From NCBI GenBank assembly GCA_030604975.1, contig JAUVUV010000008.1:1-15209 (forward strand): 15,209 nucleotides of DNA. Reading direction: 5' to 3'. The notes below the pieces were generated by a model that searched no databases, was not told the origin of the DNA, and saw nothing but the letters and a program-made list of their open reading frames with translations. Below, one piece after another: positions 7,376-14,924 of this stretch (its first letter is position 1; the number at the start of each line of letters is the position of its first letter). The stretch comes from Candidatus Glassiibacteriota bacterium. Lineage in GTDB: Bacteria; Gemmatimonadota; Glassbacteria; GWA2-58-10. Made by a program: the position numbers and the translations under genes.

Positions 7376-7471
7376 CTTACACTCCGCCTATAAAAATGGT
7401 TTTTTAGTTCCGGGATTATACTCCAATGCGGAGATTTTACCTGTTCGGATTTTTCATCCAGATTGCGAAAC
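7376..7471 (-). promoter_or_regulatory. hisB leader with candidate internal promoter and SD-masking arm
   Basis: This 96-base gap carries a perfect TATAAT on the minus strand (7420-7415), but no good -35 stands 16-18 bases upstream of it. CTCCGC (minus strand, 7433-7428) is complementary to GCGGAG (7387-7382), which contains the hisB SD. A shorter local alternative, CTCC/GGAG around GCATT, is also possible. A transcript started at the TATAAT would lack the upstream CTCCGC arm. The elements are visible in the sequence; their function is inferred and unproven. Confidence 0.3.
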
Positions 7472-8503
7472 TTATGCCATGGCCCTCAGCAGGTGGTTAA
7501 CATCGTCTGCCAGGAAATCCACTTCCGATTCGGTGTAGAATCCTCTCATCAGCTCTGCGCTGGTGGCGCCTGTCTGCACCATGCAACAGGCAATCGGCGG
7601 CCCGCCGGGATTTTGCAGGCGATAATTTTCCACCGCGGTCCAGTCATCGGGAACATCGCCCACGTAGATGCCGGCCCTGAATCCCATTCTCTTGGCCAGG
7701 AGCTGAAGGCCGGCAGGATCGGGCTTGCCGGGCAGCGTGCCGTCATCGGTTATCACGAATTCCGGTTTAAGAAACTTGTCCAGGCCGGTTTTACGGAAAA
7801 GATAGGTGGCTTCTTCCGGGGTTCTCCCGGAAAGGATGCCGAACGGAATTCCGCTTTCGGCAAGTTTCCGGATCAACGACAGGTCGAGAATAACCTGTTC
7901 TTTCTCGATCAGCCCCGGCCCCCTGTAATATTCCGGATCAAACCCGTAAAAGAAACGGCAGAGCTGGGTGCCTGCATAGTGTTCCATGAAAATTTCCTTG
8001 ATCAGCTTGGGCTTATAATGACTCTCGAACTCGCGAAAGAGGCTTTCACCGAGTTTTTCTTTCACCAGCTTGAGCGTTTCCTCCAGGCCGCCGCCGCACT
8101 TTTTGACCTCCGCAGTGAAATCCTCCACCAGGGGAGGGATCTCGCGCAGCCTTTCCATGGTTATGGGGTGAGTTCCGTTGGCGCTTAAAAGTTTCAGCAG
8201 CCCGTGAGCCACAGCTCCCTTGGCCAGTTCCCAGTCGTTGTTGAAACGGCCGGCAAGCTTGAAATGCCCGGTTTCTTCAGCCTTTATCAGGCGCTCCTGG
8301 CCCGGGATTTCAAGTATCCGGTTGAAATAAAACTGCACTGTGAGACTGATCACCTGACGGAAAGAATCGCTCACCTCCACCAGCACTCCGTCTACATCGA
8401 AAATCACCGCATCAGCCTGATCCAGCGTAAACGGAAGACCGCAAGTGAGTGCCATAACTCCTTTGTCGATTTCAATATATGAGGTGCCGGATGTTGTTTT
8501 CAT
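7472..8503 (-). CDS. HAD-superfamily phosphatase, candidate histidinol-phosphatase
   Basis: A 343-residue HAD hydrolase with all four catalytic motifs: D36 and D38 in VIFDVDGVLVEVS, S225 in FGILSGRT, K260 in GKPDPAG, and the acids in YVGDVPDD (280-287). About 185 residues separate motifs I and II, a larger cap region than in ordinary subfamily IA enzymes. It overlaps hisC by ATGA, with GAGG 7 bases before the ATG, and precedes hisB. The pathway otherwise lacks an enzyme for histidinol phosphate to histidinol, because HisB is dehydratase-only and no PHP-type HisK or HisN-like gene is seen. As I recall, a related HAD subfamily occurs in cyanobacteria and archaea and is fused to IGP dehydratase in an oomycete. 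The HAD call is firm; the substrate is inferred. Phosphoglycolate phosphatase-like activity is an alternative. Confidence 0.8.
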   Translation of the reverse strand: MKTTSGTSYIEIDKGVMALTCGLPFTLDQADAVIFDVDGVLVEVSDSFRQVISLTVQFYFNRILEIPGQERLIKAEETGHFKLAGRFNNDWELAKGAVAHGLLKLLSANGTHPITMERLREIPPLVEDFTAEVKKCGGGLEETLKLVKEKLGESLFREFESHYKPKLIKEIFMEHYAGTQLCRFFYGFDPEYYRGPGLIEKEQVILDLSLIRKLAESGIPFGILSGRTPEEATYLFRKTGLDKFLKPEFVITDDGTLPGKPDPAGLQLLAKRMGFRAGIYVGDVPDDWTAVENYRLQNPGGPPIACCMVQTGATSAELMRGFYTESEVDFLADDVNHLLRAMA

Positions 8504-9582
8504 CCAAGTACCTCTTTCAGTGCACCAATAAACTCTTCATTTTCCTCCGGCCTGCCCACAGTAATTCGCAAACAGTGTGCGAGATCAGGATAATTGCTGA
8601 TATTACGGACCAGAATGCCGCGTGCGAGCAGCCTGTCGAATACCTTATCCGGTGCGATACCCTCGAACTCGACCAGAATAAAATTCGCTTCACTCGGGTA
8701 CGGCTTCAGGCGGGGAATGTCGCTGAGTTCTTTTTGCAGAAATTCCCGCCCTTGCTTTATTGCAGAAACGCGCTCGTCGATCAGAGTTGGATTCTCGAGC
8801 ATTGTGAGCGCCGCCACCTGGGTGAAAAAGTTCACGTGATGCGGCAGTTGAATCTTGCGAATCTCCCCGGCGATTTCAGGAGCACAGAGGGCAAAACCGA
8901 AACGCAGGCCGGCCAGGCCGAATGCCTTGCTGAAAGTGCGCAGCAGCACCAGGTTCGGGCATTTTTCAAGAAGTTCGAACGCGTTGTCCTCGGCGAACTG
9001 GGCGTATGCCTCGTCCACTACCACCAGGGCATCCACAGAATTGCAAACTTTTTCGATATCCTCATTGGGAGTGCGGCCCCCCGTAGGGTTGTTCGGCGAA
9101 CAAAGTACCACCGCAGCCGCATCAAGCGATCCGGCAAGCTCGATTACTTTATCCGCGTCCACCGAGAAATCATCCAGGCGAAGGCTGAAAGGCGCGGGCT
9201 TGCCCCCCAGGACCACCACGTTCTGGCGGTAGAGGCTGAAAGAAGGCTCCGGGTAAACTACCGCACGCTCGGCGAGTACCACAGCCAGCAAGGCATGGAA
9301 AATCAACTCGTTCGAACCGTTGCCGATCAGGATTCCTTGCCCCGGATAGCCGAAATAATCCCCGATGGAGCTGATCAGTGGCTCTTCGAACTCGTCGTGG
9401 TAGCGCTGCCAGAGAAAGCCGCGCATTTTATCGAAAATCTTCTCCTTGACCTCTGCTGGAATGTCGAAAGGGCTTTCGTTCAGGTCGAGCTTGATCCGGT
9501 ACTTGAAAAAGGGAGACTTGTAGGGCTTTAATTCCCGGATTTCCGGCCTGATTTTGTTACCTGTCAAGAGCTTGTTATCCAT
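8500..9582 (-). CDS. hisC: Histidinol-phosphate aminotransferase HisC
   Basis: This PLP-dependent fold-type I enzyme transfers an amino group from glutamate to imidazole acetol phosphate. The 360-residue length is normal. The features in order are LDLNESPFD (32-40) near the N-terminus, GNGSNELI (87-94) for cofactor phosphate, SPNNPTGG (162-169), VVVDEAYAQF (187-196), the PLP lysine K219 in RTFSKAFGLAGLRFG, and the C-terminal substrate-carboxylate arginine R339 in LRITVGR. It starts 9 bases after the hisD stop with only a weak GA-rich SD, and its stop overlaps the HAD phosphatase start (ATGA). This places the two consecutive pathway steps in translationally coupled genes. Confidence 0.96.
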   Translation of the reverse strand: MDNKLLTGNKIRPEIRELKPYKSPFFKYRIKLDLNESPFDIPAEVKEKIFDKMRGFLWQRYHDEFEEPLISSIGDYFGYPGQGILIGNGSNELIFHALLAVVLAERAVVYPEPSFSLYRQNVVVLGGKPAPFSLRLDDFSVDADKVIELAGSLDAAAVVLCSPNNPTGGRTPNEDIEKVCNSVDALVVVDEAYAQFAEDNAFELLEKCPNLVLLRTFSKAFGLAGLRFGFALCAPEIAGEIRKIQLPHHVNFFTQVAALTMLENPTLIDERVSAIKQGREFLQKELSDIPRLKPYPSEANFILVEFEGIAPDKVFDRLLARGILVRNISNYPDLAHCLRITVGRPEENEEFIGALKEVLG

Positions 9583-9591
9583 CAGTCTGTC

Positions 9592-10887
9592 TCATTTCTT
9601 TTTTCTTATTTCAATCGAGCGCGCGTGGGCCTCCAGGCCCTCTGCCCGGGCGATTACAGTTACCGGCCTGACAGCTTTATCGAATGATTCTCGGTTGAAC
9701 GAGATAATACTCGAGCGCTTGAGAAAAACGTGTACCCCGAGAGGGGAGAAACACCTGGCTGATCCTCCGGTGGGCAGCACGTGGTTCGGGCCTGCCCAGT
9801 AATCGCCTAAAGCCTCCGGGCTGAACGGGCCCAGGAACACGGCCCCGGCATTGCGGATTTTTCCCAACAGGGACCAGGGATCGGCCACGAGCAGCTCGAG
9901 ATGCTCCGGCGCGAAACGATTTGCCAGATAGGCTGCCTGATCTACAGAATCGGCAAGCAGGATTGCCCCGAAATTCTCGATGGATTTGCCTGCGATCTCT
10001 TTTTTCGGCAGAGCCTCAAGTTGCCTGGCTATTTCATCCTGAACCTGCCGGGCCAGTTCGCGGCTGGTTGTAATCAGAAGGCAGCCGGCGCGCTCATCGT
10101 GCTCTGCCTGGCTCAGCATGTCCGCGGCAGCCCAGGCGGGGTCGGCTGTATTATCGGCGATTACCAGAATTTCGCTGGGCCCGGCGAGCATGTCTATATT
10201 CACCGAGCCGAAAACGAGCTTTTTCGCTGAGGTGACATAGATATTGCCCGGCCCGGCGATAACATCCACAGCCGGAATGCTTTCTGTGCCATAGGCGGCA
10301 GCGGCGATTGCCTGGGCCCCGCCGATCCGGTAGATTTCATCCACATCCGCAAGATGCGCGGCGAAAAGCACGGCAGGATTCATCCCGCCATCTCTGTCTG
10401 GAGGCGAAAGCAGAACCACCCTTTTCACTCCGGCAGTGCGCGCAGCAGCCACACCCATCAGCACGCTGCTCGGGTATGCAGCCTTGCCTCCCGGGGCGTA
10501 AATGGCTGCCGAGTCGACCGGCATGATCCGCTGTCCCAGGATTTCGCCATCTGCACCGGTTACAAACCACGAGTTTGCCAACTGCTTGCGGTGGTAATCG
10601 CAGATCCGCCCGTATGCTGCCTTTAAAGCCTCTTTGAGCTCAGGCTCGAGCAGACTTTCCGCCTGTTCGATTTCCTCTTTGGCCACCCGCAAGCGGTCAG
10701 GGCTGATTTCGACCCTGTCGAAACGGCGGGTGTACTCCACCAGCGCCTTATCACCCTCACGGCGCACCCGGCCGATGATCTCGGCTACAGTCGGAAGTAC
10801 CTCGTCGAGATCTTCCGCCTTGCGTGCAGCGAGCTCATCGAGAAAGCCCTCCGCGTCTTTTTCGATAATCCTGATCTTCTCATTCAT
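9592..10887 (-). CDS. hisD: Histidinol dehydrogenase HisD
   Basis: This zinc enzyme oxidises histidinol to histidine in two NAD-dependent steps. The 431-residue length is typical. Residues matching the E. coli enzyme are the zinc ligands Q260 and H263 in SQAEHDE, D362 in GDYWAGPNHVLPTGG and H421 in GLEAHARSIEIR, and the catalytic pair E328-H329 in FAPEHLEL. The signature stretch around IYAPGGKAAYPSSVLM (129-144) and AGPGNIYV (211-218) is intact. The ATG is 16 bases after the hisG stop with an AGG-type SD. It is complete, with no missing key residue. Confidence 0.97.
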   Translation of the reverse strand: MNEKIRIIEKDAEGFLDELAARKAEDLDEVLPTVAEIIGRVRREGDKALVEYTRRFDRVEISPDRLRVAKEEIEQAESLLEPELKEALKAAYGRICDYHRKQLANSWFVTGADGEILGQRIMPVDSAAIYAPGGKAAYPSSVLMGVAAARTAGVKRVVLLSPPDRDGGMNPAVLFAAHLADVDEIYRIGGAQAIAAAAYGTESIPAVDVIAGPGNIYVTSAKKLVFGSVNIDMLAGPSEILVIADNTADPAWAAADMLSQAEHDERAGCLLITTSRELARQVQDEIARQLEALPKKEIAGKSIENFGAILLADSVDQAAYLANRFAPEHLELLVADPWSLLGKIRNAGAVFLGPFSPEALGDYWAGPNHVLPTGGSARCFSPLGVHVFLKRSSIISFNRESFDKAVRPVTVIARAEGLEAHARSIEIRKKK

Positions 10888-10903
10888 GTTATTGGGCCTG
10901 CCT

Positions 10904-11773
10904 TTAGGGGATCACCTTGTTCAGGGGGTATTCGATAATATCGCACCCGCCCCTCTTTTTCAGTTCCGGTATGATCTTGCGCACGATGTTTTCATCAATA
11001 ATGGTTTCCACAGCAACCCAGTCCGGGTCGTTAAGGTCGTTGATAGTCGGGTTTTTCATCGCCGGCAGTACGGCGATAATATCTTCGATCCGCTCCCGCG
11101 GAACGTTGAGCTTGATCCCCACCTTGCCTTCAGCGGCGATTGCCCCTTTGAGCATGAGCGCGATATTCTCGATCTTTTCGCGCTTGGCGCTGTCGGCCCA
11201 GCTCTGCTTGTTGGCAATCAGCCTGGTGGTTGATTCGAGCACTGTCTCCACGATCCGAAGGTTGTTGGCACGAAGGCTGCTGCCGGTTTCGGTCACCTCG
11301 ATAATCGCATCGGCCAGCTCGGGAACCTTGGCCTCGGTGGCGCCCCAGGAAAACTCGACCTCGGCATTAACCCCGTTGGACTTCAGATACTTGCGTGCGA
11401 TATTTACCACCTCCGTGGCGATCCGTTTGCCCTCGAGATCTTTCACGGTCTTGATATCCGAATCGATGAGTACGGCGAGTACCCAGCGCACCGGCCGCAT
11501 GCTCCTTTTTGCATAGACCAGGTCCGCCACCTCGACCACATCAGCCTCGTTCTCGATAATCCAGTCGTGGCCTGTCAGCCCGGCGTCGAAAACCCCGTCC
11601 TGGACGTAGCGGGCCATTTCCTGAGCCCGAATCAGCATCGCCTCGAGTTCGGGGTCATCGATCGAGGGAAAGTAGCTGCGCTCCGAGACACCGAAATTGT
11701 AACCTGCTTTACGAAACAGTTCGAGGGTGGCCTCCTGAAGGCTCCCCTTTGGAAGTCCGATTTTAATAATCAT
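10904..11773 (-). CDS. hisG: ATP phosphoribosyltransferase HisG (long form)
   Basis: This enzyme catalyses the first committed step of histidine synthesis, joining ATP and PRPP, and is normally feedback-inhibited by histidine. From the ATG at 11773 it has 289 residues and begins IIKIGLPKGSLQEAT. The PRPP loop is about 155-170 (ADAIIEVTETGSSLRAN). A C-terminal ACT-like regulatory domain from about residue 211 ends in IIEYPLNKVI. This marks the long form, which does not need HisZ, and no hisZ is seen. The frame extends to a TTG at 11827, but GAGG and AGG sequences just before 11773 and the family N-terminus favour the ATG. It lies 64 bases after trpF, with a T7 run right after the trpF stop. 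Confidence 0.95.
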   Translation of the reverse strand: MIIKIGLPKGSLQEATLELFRKAGYNFGVSERSYFPSIDDPELEAMLIRAQEMARYVQDGVFDAGLTGHDWIIENEADVVEVADLVYAKRSMRPVRWVLAVLIDSDIKTVKDLEGKRIATEVVNIARKYLKSNGVNAEVEFSWGATEAKVPELADAIIEVTETGSSLRANNLRIVETVLESTTRLIANKQSWADSAKREKIENIALMLKGAIAAEGKVGIKLNVPRERIEDIIAVLPAMKNPTINDLNDPDWVAVETIIDENIVRKIIPELKKRGGCDIIEYPLNKVIP

Positions 11774-11837
11774 CACCTTGCCTCTTGGTTGCATTTCTAT
11801 GTTTACTAATTGAACGGTAGTTATCAAGAAAAAAAGG

Positions 11838-12458
11838 CTATACGCAGTTTCGGACTGCCTCTACAAAGGCAGCCATCTTTGCCTGGTCCTTGATCCCGGG
11901 AGATTTTTCAATGCCGCTGGAGACATCAACTCCCGCAGGCATTGCCGTTCTTATTGCCTGGGCCACGTTATTCGGATCGAGCCCTCCGGCGAGGATGATT
12001 CTCCCGTATCTGCCGGCCTCTTTCGCCCACTCCCAGTTGAATCTCTGTCCGGTGCCGCCCGGAACTCCCCTGACATAACTGTCGAGCAGAAAATCCCGGC
12101 CGCTTCCGTAGCGGGTGAGCAGCTCGAGATCCTCACGGCTTTTCAGGCGGAAGCCCTTGATCCAGCGCAAGCCCAGTGAGCTGCAGTACTCGGGCGATTC
12201 AGAACCGCAGAGCTGAACCCTGTCGAGATGCGCCTCGCTGGCAATCCGGCGAACCTCATCCTGTTCCAGATCAAAAAACACGCCCACAGTGGTCACGAAT
12301 CCCGGCAGCTTATCTATTATTGCGGCCGCTGCGGCTGGTTCGATATAGCGCGGGCTCGGACGGTGAAACACGAAACCCACCGCGTCGGCCCCGAGTTTGG
12401 TTGCTTTCAGGGCATCCTCAGCCCGGGTGATCCCGCAAACCTTTATCCTGATTTTCAC
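11838..12458 (-). CDS. trpF: Phosphoribosylanthranilate isomerase TrpF
   Basis: This enzyme isomerises phosphoribosylanthranilate to CdRP in tryptophan synthesis. It is a 206-residue TIM barrel. The catalytic base C8 is in IKVCGITR and the catalytic acid D126 in FLLDSYV. The phosphate-binding motifs are GGTGQRFNW and ILAGGLDPNNV; the C-terminal VDVSSGIEKSPGIKD is typical. The motif usually read as QLHG is QLCG here (82-85), an unusual but not obviously inactivating change. Its start overlaps the trpC stop by four bases (ATGA), so the two are translationally coupled. It is the last trp gene before hisG. Confidence 0.95.
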   Translation of the reverse strand: MKIRIKVCGITRAEDALKATKLGADAVGFVFHRPSPRYIEPAAAAAIIDKLPGFVTTVGVFFDLEQDEVRRIASEAHLDRVQLCGSESPEYCSSLGLRWIKGFRLKSREDLELLTRYGSGRDFLLDSYVRGVPGGTGQRFNWEWAKEAGRYGRIILAGGLDPNNVAQAIRTAMPAGVDVSSGIEKSPGIKDQAKMAAFVEAVRNCV

Positions 12459-13246
12459 CAGACCCCCGTCATCAGGATTCTCGCTGCCTGGGCGACATCG
12501 CTCTGGCGCATGAGATGCTCGCCTACCAGCACCGCATCATAACCCAGCGACCCCAGGCGCTTGATATCATCATGGGTCGAGATACCGCTTTCGGATACCT
12601 TTATCGAGGAATCCGGGAAAAGCTTGGCGAGCCTCTGAGAAACATCGAGAGAAATCTCGAACGTGCCCAGGTCGCGGTTATTGACTCCGATGATCCTTGC
12701 TTTACAGCCTGCCGCGCGCTCCAGTTCAGCCTCATCGTGCACCTCCACCAGCGCATCCAGTGCCAGTTCGTCCGCAAGAGCGATAAAATCGCGCAGCCGG
12801 GCGTTATCCAGCACAGAGGCTATCAGAAGCACGCAGTCAGCACCCAGCAGCCTGCTTTCGTAAATCTGGTAGACAGAAACCATGAAATCCTTGCGCAGCA
12901 CAGGTAATCCGGAACTACGCTTTGCCTGCGCGAGGTGTTCCGGTTCTCCCTGGAAATACTTTCTCTCTGTCAATACGCTCAAGGCGCAGGCTCCACCCTC
13001 AGCGTAAGCCGAGGCCAGGGAGGCGGGGGCGAAGTCTTTCCTGATCAGCCCTTTCGAGGGACTCGCCTTTTTGATCTCGCCGATCAGGGCCAGGCCGTCG
13101 CGTGAGACCAGCGCCCGGCCGAAATCGTCTCTGTCTGGATTAGGCTGATCCTCAATCCGCTTTTTCAGCTCGGTCAGAGGCAGTATCTGCTGGGCCCGGG
13201 CTATCTCTTCCAGTTTGTTCTCGATTATCCGGTCAAGTATATTCAT
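12455..13246 (-). CDS. trpC: Indole-3-glycerol phosphate synthase TrpC
   Basis: This enzyme closes the indole ring by converting CdRP to indole-3-glycerol phosphate. It is a monofunctional 263-residue TIM barrel, not fused to TrpF as in E. coli. The active-site set seen in characterised enzymes is present: E57 and K59 in IGEIKKASPSKG, K119 in VLRKDFMV, E168 in ALVEVHDEAEL, N189 in IGVNNRDLGTF, and the phosphate-binding VSESGIS (217-223). The ATG is 7 bases after the trpD stop, and the SD (GGAG) overlaps that stop codon. It overlaps trpF at its 3' end. Confidence 0.96.
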   Translation of the reverse strand: MNILDRIIENKLEEIARAQQILPLTELKKRIEDQPNPDRDDFGRALVSRDGLALIGEIKKASPSKGLIRKDFAPASLASAYAEGGACALSVLTERKYFQGEPEHLAQAKRSSGLPVLRKDFMVSVYQIYESRLLGADCVLLIASVLDNARLRDFIALADELALDALVEVHDEAELERAAGCKARIIGVNNRDLGTFEISLDVSQRLAKLFPDSSIKVSESGISTHDDIKRLGSLGYDAVLVGEHLMRQSDVAQAARILMTGVW

Positions 13247-13253
13247 CGCCGTC

Positions 13254-14273
13254 TTACTCCGGGCTGTGGCTCAGTTCGATCAGGGCTTCGAGCTTTTGGC
13301 GTGCTTTGCCGCTGTCAATCGAGTCCACGGCGAGTTCCACCCCCCGGGCGATCGATAACTCTCCCCTGAAAGCGCTTATCGCGGCGCCTGCATTCAGCAA
13401 TACGGCTTCCCGGTAAGGGCCGGGCCTGCTGTTGAGCACCTCTTTCAGAATCCGGCTGTTGGTTGCTGCATCCCCACCACGAATTGCGTCCACAGGCCTT
13501 GGTTCGAACCCGAAATCCTCTGGATTCACGATGTAATTTTTAACCTGGCCTTTTTGAAGCTCTGAGACTTTGGTCGGGCCGCTGATCGAAATTTCATCGA
13601 GATTGCCATGGCCATGAACCACGTAAGCCTTCTTGCTGCCGAGCTTGCCGAGCACACCCGCCAGTTTCCCGGTGAGTTCCTCGTTGTAGACTCCGAGGAG
13701 TTGGTATTTCGCGCCTGCCGGGTTGGTCAGCGGCCCCAGGATATTGAATACCGTCCGGATACCGATCTCACGCCGCGGCCCGATAGCGTGTTTCATTGCG
13801 GGGTGGAAAAGGGGCGCGAAGATGAAACAGATACCCGCCTCGTTCAGGCAGCGAAGAGCACTCTGCGGGCCAGCCTCGATATTCACCCCGAGTTCTTTCA
13901 GCAGATCTGCGCTGCCGCAGAGGCTTGAGACCGAACGGTTGCCGTGCTTGGCCACCGGCACGCCGGCCCCTGCGGCCACGAGTGCCGCTGCTGTGGAAAT
14001 ATTGAAACTGCCTGAATCATCCCCGCCCGTGCCGCAGGTATCGAGAACCTCGCCAGGTGTTGCATACTCCACGGGAGTGACTTTGCTGCGCATCACGCGC
14101 ACAAACGCGGTTATCTCTTCGACAGTTTCGCCTTTCAAGCGCAGCGCGGTCAAAAAGGCGCCTATCTGGGCCTGCGTTGCCTCGCCCTGCATGATCTGAG
14201 TCATGGTTCCCTCAGCGACTTCTTCGCTCAGGGAGCGGCTTTCCACAAGGGTGCGGATTGCATCGACTATCAT
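13254..14273 (-). CDS. trpD: Anthranilate phosphoribosyltransferase TrpD
   Basis: This enzyme joins anthranilate to PRPP to give phosphoribosylanthranilate, the TrpF substrate. The 339-residue length is normal for the stand-alone enzyme without a TrpG domain. An N-terminal helical domain (about 1-65) is followed by the PRPP-binding DTCGTGGD (78-85), FNISTA (90-95) and KHGNRSVSS (109-117). The anthranilate-site region is REIGIRTVFNILGPLTNPA (168-186), and the metal-binding D226-E227 lies in GHGNLDEIS. An AGGAG lies 9 bases before the ATG. It follows the LOG-like gene by 48 bases. trpE and trpG, needed to make anthranilate, are not in the window. Confidence 0.97.
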   Translation of the reverse strand: MIVDAIRTLVESRSLSEEVAEGTMTQIMQGEATQAQIGAFLTALRLKGETVEEITAFVRVMRSKVTPVEYATPGEVLDTCGTGGDDSGSFNISTAAALVAAGAGVPVAKHGNRSVSSLCGSADLLKELGVNIEAGPQSALRCLNEAGICFIFAPLFHPAMKHAIGPRREIGIRTVFNILGPLTNPAGAKYQLLGVYNEELTGKLAGVLGKLGSKKAYVVHGHGNLDEISISGPTKVSELQKGQVKNYIVNPEDFGFEPRPVDAIRGGDAATNSRILKEVLNSRPGPYREAVLLNAGAAISAFRGELSIARGVELAVDSIDSGKARQKLEALIELSHSPE

Positions 14274-14321
14274 GATCGTAATCTCCTGCGATCTATTAGA
14301 ATGGCTCTGTTGTCTTCAAGC

Positions 14322-14900
14322 TTATGAAGCAAAGCTCCGGCTGATTATCCGCACTGCCTCGTTAACATCCCGCGCGGTAGTGATCGAATCCCTGGCCCGG
14401 CCAATACTGACTCCCGGGGCAGCCTTTTCATCGCGGATAATCTCAGGCAGAGCCTCCCAGAATTTTCCGAGCAATACCAGCGGCCTGCACGGCACGATTC
14501 TCTTGTTGATATATTCCCAGGCAAGGGCGATCTCGGCTAAGGTTCCGGTGCTACCCTTGCCGGCCACGTAGCCGTCGCCGAGCTTGAGCAGAGTTTCCAG
14601 GCGTTCAAGCAGGCTTTGAGTTACTATATTCTCGTCAAGATACCGGTTCGGCTGGCGGGAGAAAAGCGAACAGGTAACTCCCACTGTGAATCCTCCGGCA
14701 TTGTGTGCGCCGCAGTTTGCCGCTTCCATTGCCGCTCCGTATCCGCCGGTAGCCACCACCCAGCCGTTCTTTGCCAGCGCATAGCCGAGTTCCTCCGCCT
14801 CTGCCACGCTCTGCTTATCCGCAGGATCGGAGGTACCGAAAACACAGACCCAGCGCGCGCCCGGAGGCCCTAGCCTGCTTTTTAATCCGTCAAAATCCAT
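14322..14900 (-). CDS. LOG/SLOG-type Rossmann-fold protein (TIGR00725 / MoCo-carrier-like family)
   Basis: A 192-residue single-domain Rossmann protein. VCVFGTSDPADK (18-29) forms the first strand and loop, ATGGYGAAMEAANCGAHNAGG (50-70) is the nucleotide-binding glycine-rich stretch, and GKGSTGTLAEIALAWEY (114-130) corresponds to the PGGxGTxxE motif of LOG phosphoribohydrolases, with the first positions changed. The family includes cytokinin-activating LOG enzymes, which release base from nucleoside monophosphates, and the Chlamydomonas molybdenum-cofactor carrier. Substrate here is unknown. A TTG lies directly before the ATG; the ATG is preferred, though the SD is weak. It may be the first gene of the trp-his transcript, with 48 bases before trpD. 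Confidence 0.75.
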   Translation of the reverse strand: MDFDGLKSRLGPPGARWVCVFGTSDPADKQSVAEAEELGYALAKNGWVVATGGYGAAMEAANCGAHNAGGFTVGVTCSLFSRQPNRYLDENIVTQSLLERLETLLKLGDGYVAGKGSTGTLAEIALAWEYINKRIVPCRPLVLLGKFWEALPEIIRDEKAAPGVSIGRARDSITTARDVNEAVRIISRSFAS

Positions 14901-14924
14901 CAACAGGAATATTCTCTTTCAGCT

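Noticed and set aside
7472..8503. Ordinary phosphoglycolate phosphatase (Gph)
   Set aside because: The protein is much longer than Gph, with a larger cap region, and the hisC overlap favours a histidine-pathway role; not excluded biochemically.
8479..9531. Long plus-strand open frame (350 codons) opposite hisC
   Set aside because: It is fully antisense to a hisC with all catalytic motifs, shows no recognisable domain, and is explained by the codon bias of the real gene. The same holds for plus-strand frames at 40-669, 5989-6849, 7463-8188 and 3005-3541.
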